The translations under genes were made by a program, and so were the position numbers. The notes beneath the pieces are model-generated. The model searched no databases, was not told where the DNA came from, and was given only the letters and a program-made list of their open reading frames with translations. Shown here piece after piece: positions 1 to 8,750 of a stretch of DNA of 64,000 nt (positions are counted from its first letter, which is position 1; each line of letters begins with the position of its first letter). The stretch is from positions 1 through 64,000 of the forward strand of contig CAYUQJ010000009.1 of the NCBI GenBank assembly GCA_964446955.1, written 5' to 3'. The stretch is from Leptolinea sp964446955. GTDB lineage: Bacteria > Chloroflexota > Anaerolineae > Anaerolineales > Anaerolineaceae.

Positions 1-32
1 GTTTCAATCCACGCCCCCGCGCGGGGGGCGAC
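1..32 (-). CRISPR. Leader-end repeat of a type I-C CRISPR array (array continues left of the window)
   Basis: The first 32 bases match the type I-C repeat pattern. Read on the minus strand the repeat starts GTCGCCCCCC, has a GC-rich inverted repeat in the middle, and ends in GTGGATTGAAAC, whose last bases form the usual crRNA 5' handle. Only one copy is visible because the window starts here. It lies downstream of cas2 on the cas coding strand, so this is the leader-proximal repeat and the spacers lie at coordinates below 1. Confidence 0.85.
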
Positions 33-189
33 TGCACTATCTAGCCATTTCTCACAAAACACTCCCACATACAGGGGTGAAAATCACTTTCCAATTATTT
101 ACGCACACTTTTTTGTTCCTAATTTTTCGCTTTTCTCTCTGTTTTTTCTGCGAACCTCAAACCTGATAAATGCGAGCTTATGGTTCGCG
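33..189 (-). promoter_or_regulatory. CRISPR leader region
   Basis: This AT-rich, non-coding stretch lies between the cas2 stop codon and the first repeat, where the leader (array promoter and adaptation signals) sits in type I-C loci. No further repeat copy is present in it. The leader function is inferred from position; no promoter boxes were assigned. Confidence 0.6.
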
Positions 190-480
190 TTACAGAATTA
201 GAGTACCCTCCAGATCAATACTCTTTTTCGCTCCAACATGCACAACCCGTGATTTCCATTCTTCACCCAAAAAGTAGAACCGTAGACTGTCTCTATCCAA
301 ATCAATCAATTTTTCCAGATCGTTCTGTAAAACCCGGAACTTCGCCATATCCAGAACACATTCGAACACCGAATTCTGTACCCTCTGTCCGTAATCCAGG
401 CATCGTTTAGCCACTTTATTCAACCGTTTCTTACCGGCAGGGGTTTCCGTATTGACATCGTAGGTGACCAATACCATCAT
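190..480 (-). CDS. cas2: CRISPR-associated endonuclease Cas2
   Basis: The 96-residue protein begins MMVLVTYDV and has the small ferredoxin-like fold pattern of Cas2, with the conserved Asp at residue 8. Cas2 bridges two Cas1 dimers in the spacer integration complex. An in-frame extension to 633 exists, but it runs through the end of cas1; the ATG at 480 lies 5 bases after the cas1 stop and gives the family's normal length. It is the last gene of the cas operon, directly before the leader. Confidence 0.95.
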   Translation of the reverse strand: MMVLVTYDVNTETPAGKKRLNKVAKRCLDYGQRVQNSVFECVLDMAKFRVLQNDLEKLIDLDRDSLRFYFLGEEWKSRVVHVGAKKSIDLEGTLIL

Positions 481-485
481 TTTAT

Positions 486-1517
486 CTAACTCCAAAAAAA
501 TGGCGGGTAAGAATCCAGATCGCCCCGTAAATAACGCGCCAGCAAAAGAGCCTGGATGTACGGTATCAATCCAAATTCTACCTTTTCTTTTAAGTAAGGG
601 TGCGTGATCTTTTCTTTTTTCCTTTCCTGCCACAAAGTCAGAACCTTCTTTCGTGTCTCATCATTCATGAGAATTCCGCCATTTTCCTTTTCAGTGAAAC
701 CATCGCCGTCAACCTGTTTCAGGTTCACCATCGACAGGGCAAGGCGGTCTGCAAATACCGGGCGCAGCTCTTCCATAAGGTCCAATGCTAATGATGGGCG
801 GCCGGGCCGGTCTCTATGGAGAAAACCCACATAAGGATCAAGACCGACGGTTTCCAGTGCAGAAGCGACCTCGGAAGTGAGCAACGTATACAGGAATGAA
901 AGTAAAGCGTTCATGTTATCTTGAGGCGGTCGCCGGTTTCGGTCATGAAAAAAGAACGCGTCTTTTTGCTTCAAAATCAGTTGATCAAACTGCCCAAAAT
1001 ACAGTTTTGCCGCACTGCCTTCATAACCCATCAGGTCATCCAACGATTCGGCTTCCTTGATCTGGAACAAAATTTCTCTGAGACTTTGCGATACAGCCTT
1101 CAACGCATCGACGTCCACCAGCATGGCATGATCGCGTACCGCGCGGTCGAGTACTTTACGGCAATTACCCACTTTCCCCAGCAAAAATGGAACAGCCGTT
1201 TTTGTACTCTGTGCTTCATCATCCGATACCCGATATTGGATCTTCCGAAGCAGCACGTTGCCTTTTTGTTTCCCTTCCACCCGCGCGAGGAATTTTCCAT
1301 AAGGAGAGAGGAAACATAGTCCGATTCCCCTGGCCGCACAGGCCCCCATTAATGCCGGGCTGACACCGGTGTACGAAAAACAAACGATCTGTTCCAGGTT
1401 ATGCAGCGGCAAGCGGGAAACCGTCTTTTCCTCCCGTCTGAATACAACATTTTCACCATCCAGTGCCAGGTACATATCCGGTGTTGAAATATAAACAACA
1501 TTCAAGAGTTTTCGCAT
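486..1517 (-). CDS. cas1: CRISPR-associated endonuclease Cas1 (type I-C)
   Basis: The protein has 343 residues. It is the metal-dependent integrase that inserts new spacers. The conserved acidic/His ligands are visible as Glu166 (in GYEGSAAKLYF), His234 (GFLHRDRPGR) and Asp246 (SLALDLMEELRP). The start ATG is one base beyond the cas4 stop, consistent with translational coupling. Its neighbours cas4 and cas2 complete the adaptation module. Sequence and order both fit type I-C; no defect is seen. Confidence 0.96.
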   Translation of the reverse strand: MRKLLNVVYISTPDMYLALDGENVVFRREEKTVSRLPLHNLEQIVCFSYTGVSPALMGACAARGIGLCFLSPYGKFLARVEGKQKGNVLLRKIQYRVSDDEAQSTKTAVPFLLGKVGNCRKVLDRAVRDHAMLVDVDALKAVSQSLREILFQIKEAESLDDLMGYEGSAAKLYFGQFDQLILKQKDAFFFHDRNRRPPQDNMNALLSFLYTLLTSEVASALETVGLDPYVGFLHRDRPGRPSLALDLMEELRPVFADRLALSMVNLKQVDGDGFTEKENGGILMNDETRKKVLTLWQERKKEKITHPYLKEKVEFGLIPYIQALLLARYLRGDLDSYPPFFWS

Positions 1518-1518
1518 G

Positions 1519-2190
1519 TTAATCCTGATCGAGGTAGCTTTGAATGTATTGTGATGCAGGTTGATTTTTCTCCATGAGGTCTGGCAAACATATATCCACC
1601 AGAGAACACGATTGGCAGGCTTTGGAAGGTTTTACCCTGGGGGTGTGTCCGCGGCGGAACAGGTCGTGCATCTCCTGCGCAGACTCTCGAACAAGCCTGC
1701 GCAGGTCATCCGTAAACACTACGTTTTCCCTGTGCCTGGTCTCCCAGTAGAACAGGTACCCTTCTGGAATGGATTGTACAAACATCTCTTCCAGGCATAT
1801 AGCCTGTGCGCACAGTTGAACTTCATCGCACGGGTCATGCTTTGGTTTACCGCGTTTATATTCAACCGGGGCAGGCCTGAACAATCCCTCCCGGCCATGC
1901 AGGGCAACACCTTTGGGATCGGATGTAAATTCCACCACATCGCACACGCCCTGCAGCCCCAGAGTATGTGACACAACCGGAACAGAGCGGGAAATGATCA
2001 CATCACGGCGGCTTTCCAGGCGATACGGGTCATCCACCCGTTCGTGGCGCAGCTTGCCCTCCACGGTCAGCACATTATCCTGCCACTGGCGCTCAATATG
2101 GATGAGCGCCCACTGCCGGCGGCAGAATTGGAAATGCTGAATACCGGAAAGGGGAAGGTAGTCGTCAGCCGTATATTCGAATTTGACCAT
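1519..2190 (-). CDS. cas4: CRISPR-associated exonuclease Cas4
   Basis: This 223-residue RecB-family nuclease trims prespacers and selects the PAM side during adaptation. Four cysteines for a 4Fe-4S cluster are seen: Cys23, then Cys192, Cys195 and Cys201. The nuclease motif includes Asp84 (GVCDVVEF) and Glu110-x-Lys112 (VEYKRGK). The start chosen is the ATG at 2190, which overlaps the cas7 stop in a TAATG junction; a longer version starting at 2214 would run back into cas7. Confidence 0.94.
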   Translation of the reverse strand: MVKFEYTADDYLPLSGIQHFQFCRRQWALIHIERQWQDNVLTVEGKLRHERVDDPYRLESRRDVIISRSVPVVSHTLGLQGVCDVVEFTSDPKGVALHGREGLFRPAPVEYKRGKPKHDPCDEVQLCAQAICLEEMFVQSIPEGYLFYWETRHRENVVFTDDLRRLVRESAQEMHDLFRRGHTPRVKPSKACQSCSLVDICLPDLMEKNQPASQYIQSYLDQD

Positions 2191-3083
2191 TATTCGCCGT
2201 CGATTTCCTCGCAATTTAATCCGGGCAGATTATCGCGCTTGATATCATAATCTGCGATGGTTTTCGGCTCTTCCACTCCTTTTTTAACCGCGACATTGAG
2301 AAGGCGATGGACTTTAGCTGATGAATACTGCCCATTCGGATTGCCGTGTTCCCACCAATAGATTTTGTAGACTTCCATACTGCCTTCAGGCCGCGCCGAG
2401 GAAGCGTCATTGACAAACAGTGTACGAAGCGCCTCCTTAATTGCTTTTGCATCGTCATCAGTAAAGCCGGTCTTACTAGCAAGTTGGGGATTCATGCTGC
2501 CGTAGAAAACGTAAACGCCATGATCCACACGGTGCTTCATGCCCATCGTGTCAGAGCCACGTTTTGTGCCGTCACCTTCACCACTGACGCTTTTGGTAAT
2601 TTGAATACTGGAAACACGTTCGAGCACAGGTGCAATAGAAAAAGCCGGATGAATGGATACAGGACCGCGAACCGGGATGGAAACGCCATCGCTGTCTTCT
2701 TCGCCCTCACTCTTTTTACCTTTCTTGGCTTTAAAAGCAAACACCTGACCAAAAGCTCGCACATCCAACCACATTTTGCAGGCAGCTTCCTGATATTTTT
2801 TCTTATCACTGGGATCAACGCCTTTTAGCATAGCGTCAGCGCGTTCACGCAGGCTGCGATAATCGTCAGTTCGATTATCATCAGACTGAACGAAAATTGC
2901 TTTTCCTGACACAATATCCATCAAGCGGTTGCGAATCTTGCGTTTTATAGAGACATCCGAAAGTTCACCAAAACCATCGTAGGTGGTACGAGGACGGTTC
3001 CCGTTGAGCGGATCGCCATTGGGATTTGCATGATTTACAGACACGATCACGGCGAAATCAATTTTGTTTGAGAGGTTAGTCAT
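2190..3083 (-). CDS. cas7: Type I-C Cascade backbone subunit Cas7 (Csd2)
   Basis: The 297-residue protein is the repeated backbone subunit that coats the crRNA in the type I-C effector. The N-terminus (IDFAVIVSVNHANPNGDP) is characteristic of Cas7/Csd2, with the NPNGDP motif at about residues 20-25. A clear ribosome binding site (AAAGGAG) precedes the ATG. It lies 36 bases after cas8c and overlaps cas4 by one base. A cas operon member with no visible defect. Confidence 0.95.
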   Translation of the reverse strand: MTNLSNKIDFAVIVSVNHANPNGDPLNGNRPRTTYDGFGELSDVSIKRKIRNRLMDIVSGKAIFVQSDDNRTDDYRSLRERADAMLKGVDPSDKKKYQEAACKMWLDVRAFGQVFAFKAKKGKKSEGEEDSDGVSIPVRGPVSIHPAFSIAPVLERVSSIQITKSVSGEGDGTKRGSDTMGMKHRVDHGVYVFYGSMNPQLASKTGFTDDDAKAIKEALRTLFVNDASSARPEGSMEVYKIYWWEHGNPNGQYSSAKVHRLLNVAVKKGVEEPKTIADYDIKRDNLPGLNCEEIDGE

Positions 3084-3119
3084 GGCAAAATCTCCTTTTT
3101 TGTTATTGAAATGATTGAA

Positions 3120-3518
3120 TTATTGGTTTATGTCGGCATCGTCATTTTCGTCAGAAGCGGATTTTTCTTTCTTCTCCCACATCTTTTGCCTTTGGCAGTA
3201 GTAGCCCAGTAAATACTCACCTGTCAGCGGCTTGTTGCTGAGGAAATCTTCAGGGGTGAAAAGGACTTCTACCTCAGAAATCAGCCATTTATAGTACGAA
3301 GCGTTATCAGCCTGGCGCATGAAATAGGGGGTAAGCAGTTCGTGGATTTGTTTCCATGTGCTGAACGGTCGCTGAGAAAACTGCTGCATATAACGGGTGG
3401 CATTGGTTGGGCGTTTTTTCTCGGCTTCTGAGAGCGTGCGTTCCTCTAACACATCGGCGATGGCAAGTAGTCTGCCAAAGAGATAATCTTTGGTATTCCG
3501 GGTTTCATCGAGTGACAT
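3120..3518 (-). CDS. cas11c: Cas11c small subunit, internal in-frame translation product of cas8c
   Basis: Inside cas8c, in the same frame, an ATG at 3518 (MSLDETRNTKDYLFGRLL) is preceded by a strong ribosome binding site (AAAGGAG, nine bases from the ATG). It would yield a 132-residue protein ending at the cas8c stop. Known type I-C systems produce their small subunit this way, from an internal start near the 3' end of cas8c. The site is seen directly; translation here is inferred from the family. An internal ribosome binding site of this quality inside a coding gene is unlikely to be chance. Confidence 0.75.
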   Translation of the reverse strand: MSLDETRNTKDYLFGRLLAIADVLEERTLSEAEKKRPTNATRYMQQFSQRPFSTWKQIHELLTPYFMRQADNASYYKWLISEVEVLFTPEDFLSNKPLTGEYLLGYYCQRQKMWEKKEKSASDENDDADINQ

Positions 3519-5084
3519 ATCGAATTTCTCCTTTCCATATTTGTATTTTCGGAAGAGAGCGCAGGCAACACTCAGCGTTTTCTCCCATGTATACTCCTCA
3601 TCACCGTGGTATTTTTTGTCATCGGGATTTCTAATACCAAATCGGTTGGATGCTCGTCTGATTACCGACTCGACCAAATCACGGGGGATTGGTTGACCAT
3701 CAATAATGCAGGGGAGCAAGCGCTTGACAGTTGTTTTTTTGAGTTTGTCGTCCAAACGGCTGCCATAGGCAGTTTCAGCAATATCCGCAGGGGAAGGAGC
3801 TCCAATGAAGGAAATGTAACGCTTGCGAGGTTTCCCTTTTTCGTCTTGCTCTTCAATGGAGCGGTAGGTTTGCCGCCAGGCGCAGGTCTCATGCCAAGTT
3901 TCGATTCGTTTTAAAAATTCCGAACCTTTCAGGGCGCGATAATAGACGATGGATAGCCGCCCCGGTGTGGCAGAATCGACCGCCAAGACGAAAACATCAG
4001 TGGTGGCTGTGATTTCCTGACGGTAGCCCGCGATTTTCTTCTTCAGGCGGATGGCGACATCCTGTGCGGTGTCGGCAACTTTGTCTACTTCTTCATCGCC
4101 ATAGAGCACGAAAGAATCACTGGTTGGCTGCGGTACATTTGCGCCGGTTGTCGCCCAGGCAACGACGGCCAAATCTTCTTCTCGATAACCTTGTCTGCTA
4201 ATAAGCCAGGACAACGCATAGTGCGCCTTCTGGGAAGTTTCCAGCCCAACACCACACGCTTGTGCATCGGTAATGAACCGTCCCCGGAAGGTGAAACCGC
4301 TGGTATCATTGGATGAAATCAGTTTTGCGTTATCACCCTCGCGGCGAATGTATTTTGGATGATTGGCTGTGAGAATTTGTGTTTGCCCAGTCACCAAGCA
4401 AACACCTTTTTCATCCTTGTTGTTGAGATAGTAGTTAGCCCAACTCTCCCATAGAGTTTCATCTCTCCATAATCTGCTTTCAGTACCCCCGGGTGTTTCT
4501 ACGACCCAACGAACAACAGCATTGTCTTGAGCATTCAAAACCGAAAAAATGTCCTTTGCGTTTTTATCGCGTCTTGCATTCTCCTTACTCAGTAACTTTC
4601 CATCACTACTAACTAATAAAACTTTTTGTATTGCCAAGTCTCGCATCAGGGTTTTCTTTTTAACGTATGCCAAAACTGCACGGGCTTTGGGGTGACTATA
4701 GGGTGAGTTGCACCAATTTGTCAGCAATTCCACTAACTTTTTATAAGGCTCTGTAGGATCACCCGCAAAACCAGAAGTAACTTCGCCGCCATGATCGGAA
4801 AAGTCCCCTGCAAGATACTGTAGTTTGTCGCTCAAGGGATGGCAATCCGGCTTACTTCCTGCACGACTGGCAGAACTTTCTGTCGAAGGAATGATGGTTG
4901 TCGAGTCACTCTTGTCAACGATTTTCGCACGGCGGAAATTCCCATTACCATCAATCACAACTTCAATATGGGTTTGTGTCGTGATATGACAGACGGGAAG
5001 AAGCGGCCTTTCAGATTGGTTCGAATAGCCAATCATATTCTGGCAATTCTCGTATGTCTCATACAGGCTTTGAATCCAGTTCAT
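3120..5084 (-). CDS. cas8c: Type I-C Cascade large subunit Cas8c (Csd1)
   Basis: The 654-residue protein is the large subunit that recognises the PAM in the type I-C effector. It begins MNWIQSLYETYENCQ, typical of Csd1. The open frame extends to 5138, but the ATG at 5084 lies just after the cas5 stop (TGA-T-ATG) and gives the normal N-terminus. It is somewhat longer than many Csd1 proteins. The C-terminal 130 residues are also likely made separately as the small subunit Cas11c (see the entry at 3120-3518). Confidence 0.93.
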   Translation of the reverse strand: MNWIQSLYETYENCQNMIGYSNQSERPLLPVCHITTQTHIEVVIDGNGNFRRAKIVDKSDSTTIIPSTESSASRAGSKPDCHPLSDKLQYLAGDFSDHGGEVTSGFAGDPTEPYKKLVELLTNWCNSPYSHPKARAVLAYVKKKTLMRDLAIQKVLLVSSDGKLLSKENARRDKNAKDIFSVLNAQDNAVVRWVVETPGGTESRLWRDETLWESWANYYLNNKDEKGVCLVTGQTQILTANHPKYIRREGDNAKLISSNDTSGFTFRGRFITDAQACGVGLETSQKAHYALSWLISRQGYREEDLAVVAWATTGANVPQPTSDSFVLYGDEEVDKVADTAQDVAIRLKKKIAGYRQEITATTDVFVLAVDSATPGRLSIVYYRALKGSEFLKRIETWHETCAWRQTYRSIEEQDEKGKPRKRYISFIGAPSPADIAETAYGSRLDDKLKKTTVKRLLPCIIDGQPIPRDLVESVIRRASNRFGIRNPDDKKYHGDEEYTWEKTLSVACALFRKYKYGKEKFDMSLDETRNTKDYLFGRLLAIADVLEERTLSEAEKKRPTNATRYMQQFSQRPFSTWKQIHELLTPYFMRQADNASYYKWLISEVEVLFTPEDFLSNKPLTGEYLLGYYCQRQKMWEKKEKSASDENDDADINQ

Positions 5085-5085
5085 A

Positions 5086-5811
5086 TCACGCTCTTTCTTC
5101 CGTGTAGCCTGCCAGCAAGCCTTCTTCTTCCAGCCCAATGCTGGCAGGCGGGTTGGCTTTCATCAGGCGCACGAACTTGCGAACTTTGCACTCCTTGGGG
5201 GCAGTGAACTTGATTACACCCTTGTCCATCTTGGGTTCCCAGAACCGCGCCCAAAATTCGCCGGACTGGTTTTCATCGGGATAATCAAAACCATGAAACA
5301 TCAATCCAAAGGACATTACGCCGGGGTAATTATCGTAAAAGCCTTCGCCTTCGCCAAATTCACACGGTTCGACATATCCCTGGCATTCGCGCGTGCCCAG
5401 GAACACATCTCTTCTGCCACCGCGCTCTATCATTCGCCGGGCAACCCAATAGTGTTTGTGATCGTTGCGGTCGCGTACCAGGTCGGGGCGATTCTCATTC
5501 CAATTGAAATGTGCCTGCACCTGGTACTCGACATCAGCGAGATAGGTGTAAATGGACAGGTCATTCCCGCCCGATTGAAATTTTATTGGCTTGTTGCTGC
5601 GCGATTGGGTTCGGATGGGCTTCATCACACGCACTTTGTCTATGATCCACACAATGGTTGGCTTCCAATACACCGAACTTAAAATTCCCTTCAACGCCTC
5701 GTAGGTGGGAATCTGATACGAATATTTTTCGCCGCCAATGCGGGTCAGCGGATCGGTGAACAGAGCATACCTGCCCCACACCCTGAACATTACGCTATTT
5801 TGATATTGCAT
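5086..5811 (-). CDS. cas5c: Type I-C Cas5 (Cas5d), pre-crRNA processing endoribonuclease
   Basis: The 241-residue RAMP protein replaces Cas6 in type I-C: it cuts the repeat and stays bound to the 5' handle. Candidate catalytic residues aligned by motif to the known Bacillus halodurans enzyme are Tyr48 (SSVYWKP), Lys119 and His120 (DHKHYW). A strong AGGAGG site precedes the ATG at 5811, 15 bases after the cas3 stop. No cas6 gene is present, consistent with this role. Confidence 0.94.
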   Translation of the reverse strand: MQYQNSVMFRVWGRYALFTDPLTRIGGEKYSYQIPTYEALKGILSSVYWKPTIVWIIDKVRVMKPIRTQSRSNKPIKFQSGGNDLSIYTYLADVEYQVQAHFNWNENRPDLVRDRNDHKHYWVARRMIERGGRRDVFLGTRECQGYVEPCEFGEGEGFYDNYPGVMSFGLMFHGFDYPDENQSGEFWARFWEPKMDKGVIKFTAPKECKVRKFVRLMKANPPASIGLEEEGLLAGYTEERA

Positions 5812-5826
5812 CGAGACCTCCTAACT

Positions 5827-8337
5827 TCATACAATGTGTGTCTTCATGTCTTTGACTGGTTCATCGCTCCAGCCGAACTCTTCGCTGTAATATCGCTCAT
5901 TGAGATGAAAAATTCCTGCACCTGTCTGTACCTCCTTTATGGCTCCTGCATTGAATAAGCTTTCGAATTGATGTGTGAACAAATTGACCGAATAACGCTG
6001 CGCCTTTTTAAGCAATTTATATTGCTTATCCAATTCTTGCACACCGCATAGATCCGCGATGACGGTTTCGCCCTCCTCGTAAGGCACAACAACCCCCCGC
6101 GACATGGTTTCGATCACATGGAATGCTTTAGCGGCGGTTGAAAAAGATTGCCGCAAGACTAGATCAGGCTGGGTCTGGTTGTTTCTCTGGTAGGATTGTA
6201 CGGCAACACTGTTGCGCGAAAGGAGATTGAATAACTCATCGTTCCTGCCCACTGGCGAGTTTCCGTCTACAGGATAGGACATTTCATCCTTCCGAGCCTG
6301 GTAATAGAAACTGTAATATGTGGCGATGGAATCCAGGCCAATTCGGTCATTGTCAAACGATTCAGCGTTTTCCACGAAATCGTCGAGAACCCTTTGTGTA
6401 TGCTCCCGCCCGATTTTGATATCTTCCAATCGATCAAGGTTTTCCTCTTGTAAGTTGATCACCCAGACACTTCCTCCATCCTCGCGCAGCCCATGACGAT
6501 TACAACGCCCGGCGGATTGGGCAATCGAATCCAGCCCGGCCAAAGCGCGGATTACCGCGCCAAAGTCAATATCCACGCCCGCTTCGATCAGTTGCGTGCT
6601 GACGCAAATCACCGGTTCTTTGGCATCAAGTTTGGGCTTGATTTTATTTTCCAGCACATCCATGCGATGTGCTGGACACATATTGGTGCTAAGGTGGTAG
6701 AGCTCTGCGCCCAAGTCTCGCGCTTTGATTTGTTTATACACGGCCTGCGCCGAGGCCCGCGTATTGACCACCACCAGCACGCTGCTCTTTTCATCCAATG
6801 CGCGTTCCACCAAATTAACGACATCGCTATTGGTCAAACCGCCAGGTTTGCGTTCATCATAGACTTCGACGCGCCTTAGCTTCTCAAACAGATTTGCTGC
6901 ATTCTGGATAATTTTCTGTTCCGATTCGATGGTCAATTTTCGATACTCATTTGGCAATTGGTCAAGCGGCGGCTGGGTAGCAGTGCAAAGCACAACCGTT
7001 GAACCGCAGTCATGCGTCAGGAAACGCAAAGCGGCGTTCAACATGTGAATGATTTTGATGGGAACGGTCTGCACTTCATCCAGAATAATGACCGAGTTCG
7101 CCAGTTGGTGCATTCGGCGAGCATCGCGGGTGCCTGAACCAAACAAGGTTTCCAAGAATTGAACCTGTGTGGTGAATACAATTGGCGCATCCCAATTTTC
7201 TGCCAGTAGGTTATGGCGGCGGGTTTCCTTTTCAGGCGTCAAATTGGAGTGATGTTCCAGAACGACTTTGTCGCGTTCGTTTTCTTTTTCCAAAATCTTC
7301 CGCAGCTTGTCTGCGTTCTGGTCAATGATGGTGATGTAAGGGACAATGTAAAAGACCCTGTCCATTTTATGTGCCCGCGCATGATGAAGGGCAAAGCGCA
7401 AACTGGCCTCCGTCTTGCCGCCTCCTGTAGGCACGGTTAACTGGTAAATACCCTTGTTTTTTTCTGCTGCTTCCAGGCAGGCTTGCGCCACCTGCGCCCG
7501 CAGTTGGTTGACTTCGAGCGACCGCCCAGGTTTCATTTGTGCCGTTTCCTGCGCGTACTTTGCATACTTCACCTCCAACCGTTCGATAAGAACCTCCCAA
7601 GAAATGTATTTTCCATAGTTGCGGATGGCTTCATTGTCAGGCTTCTCGAAATCGGCGGTGTTAAGGCGATCTGCCTCCAAAAGACAACTCAACAAAAAAC
7701 GCGCCAGCAAGCCGTGTTTAAATGGCAGGGTAACATCTTCTTTGCCATCTTTCATGGCGGTCAATTTTTCCCAAAAGCGCTGCTCGATGGGTTGGGTCAA
7801 GATATCATCCAACAATTTCTCAATGACAGGGAGTTTCTCTATAGCTTCGGCAAGATGAGTATCCTCGTAATCTTTCATAATCCGCCGCAGGAATTCATTC
7901 GCACCGTCCGGTTTCAGGCAGTCTATTAACCCGGAATGATGAGATGCCAACGCCAGCGCCAAGAATTGCGCCAAAACCTTGCCCTCGCGTCCCCGGCTGG
8001 CGAGTTTTTTGTAGGCCAGTTGCGCCCCAGCCGTGGAGTGGTCAATCCTGCCTTTCATTGCCTTGTAATCGACATAATCATCTTCGTCGGGATTTATCAA
8101 GCCTTCGGCTGAACCTAAATAATCTTGATATTCCTTGCTGGCTTTTCCAAGATCATGCAACAACCCTAATATCTTGCCTAATTCTGGCAATCCTACTTTT
8201 TCCGCAAATCTCTCTGCCAGTTCAGATGCCTGGGTTAAGTGCGTAGTTAATAATTGCTCCTTCCCATCCCTCTCCCGCCGATGAGCAATCAATTTTTCTT
8301 CATTATTTACTACATCTTCATAACACAACCCTTCCAT
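5827..8337 (-). CDS. cas3: CRISPR-associated helicase/nuclease Cas3
   Basis: The 836-residue protein has an N-terminal HD nuclease domain (His61-Asp62 in GLLHDLGK, further His at 100 and 133-134) and an SF2 helicase (Walker A TVPTGGGKTE at 301-310, DEVQ box at 420-423, motif VI QSAGRCNRHG near 607-616). It unwinds and degrades target DNA after Cascade recruitment. A strong site (AAGGAGGGAG) precedes the ATG. It is intact, is the first complete gene of the operon, and follows a broken HD fragment. Confidence 0.96.
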   Translation of the reverse strand: MEGLCYEDVVNNEEKLIAHRRERDGKEQLLTTHLTQASELAERFAEKVGLPELGKILGLLHDLGKASKEYQDYLGSAEGLINPDEDDYVDYKAMKGRIDHSTAGAQLAYKKLASRGREGKVLAQFLALALASHHSGLIDCLKPDGANEFLRRIMKDYEDTHLAEAIEKLPVIEKLLDDILTQPIEQRFWEKLTAMKDGKEDVTLPFKHGLLARFLLSCLLEADRLNTADFEKPDNEAIRNYGKYISWEVLIERLEVKYAKYAQETAQMKPGRSLEVNQLRAQVAQACLEAAEKNKGIYQLTVPTGGGKTEASLRFALHHARAHKMDRVFYIVPYITIIDQNADKLRKILEKENERDKVVLEHHSNLTPEKETRRHNLLAENWDAPIVFTTQVQFLETLFGSGTRDARRMHQLANSVIILDEVQTVPIKIIHMLNAALRFLTHDCGSTVVLCTATQPPLDQLPNEYRKLTIESEQKIIQNAANLFEKLRRVEVYDERKPGGLTNSDVVNLVERALDEKSSVLVVVNTRASAQAVYKQIKARDLGAELYHLSTNMCPAHRMDVLENKIKPKLDAKEPVICVSTQLIEAGVDIDFGAVIRALAGLDSIAQSAGRCNRHGLREDGGSVWVINLQEENLDRLEDIKIGREHTQRVLDDFVENAESFDNDRIGLDSIATYYSFYYQARKDEMSYPVDGNSPVGRNDELFNLLSRNSVAVQSYQRNNQTQPDLVLRQSFSTAAKAFHVIETMSRGVVVPYEEGETVIADLCGVQELDKQYKLLKKAQRYSVNLFTHQFESLFNAGAIKEVQTGAGIFHLNERYYSEEFGWSDEPVKDMKTHIV

Positions 8338-8387
8338 TTTTTCTCCCTCCTTAAAACCTTACATGATTCCAAATGGCTCGGTCTTGT

Positions 8388-8576
8388 TCATATTTCACTT
8401 TCTAATCTAATAAGAGAATACTTTCCCAAGTCATGTAATAAACCAGCCACATAGACCAAGTCCCCTAAACCCGTATCAGCACCGAGTTTACGGGCAATTT
8501 CAGCCGTTCTTGTCAGGTGGTCCAACAATAGTTGTTTTTGTTGTCCATCTTCTCGGGTGTGTGCGTAAAAAGGCAT
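8388..8576 (-). pseudogene. Truncated Cas3 HD-domain fragment upstream of intact cas3
   Basis: The 62-codon frame starts MPFYAHTREDG and resembles the first 55 residues of a Cas3 HD nuclease, including His5 and the GLLHDLGK motif. It then breaks off into unrelated residues (LIRLESEI) and stops 50 bases before the real cas3. A strong GGGAGGAG site precedes its ATG. The rest of the HD and helicase domains is missing, so it cannot be a working Cas3. It is most simply a remnant of an earlier cas3 (or another HD-type cas gene) whose promoter region may now serve the present operon. Confidence 0.7.
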
Positions 8577-8593
8577 TCGTCTCCTCCCTGTTA

Positions 8594-8606
8594 CAGTAGA
8601 CTACTG
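8594..8606. promoter_or_regulatory. 13-bp inverted repeat near the cas operon start
   Basis: CAGTAG-A-CTACTG is a perfect 6-1-6 inverted repeat 18 bases upstream of the HD-fragment start codon on the minus strand. A weak promoter-like pair (TTTTCA, 17 bases, TACTGT on the minus strand) overlaps it. It could be an operator controlling the cas operon; this is inference from position and symmetry only. Confidence 0.35.
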
Positions 8607-8738
8607 CCAAATATGTGAAAACCTGTCTGCTTTAAAAATTACTTGAGAATCAAACCAGATATATTGGCAGTACTTGCCTTGAAACCCCCTTGGATTTTCG
8701 TATGGAATTATAAAGCAACTACCTGAAATATGTTCTAC

Positions 8739-8744
8739 TATAAT
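8739..8744 (+). promoter_or_regulatory. -10 box (TATAAT) for a leaderless transcript
   Basis: A perfect TATAAT lies six bases before the ATG at 8751, so transcription would begin at or next to the start codon. No ribosome binding site or clear -35 box is present. The same spacing is seen at 35727, 41469, 41538 and 61543. Confidence 0.55.
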
Positions 8745-8750
8745 AAGGGC

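Noticed and set aside
190..633. Longer cas2 reading frame of 147 codons
   Set aside because: The first 51 codons overlap cas1; the ATG at 480 gives the usual 96-residue Cas2 right after the cas1 stop.
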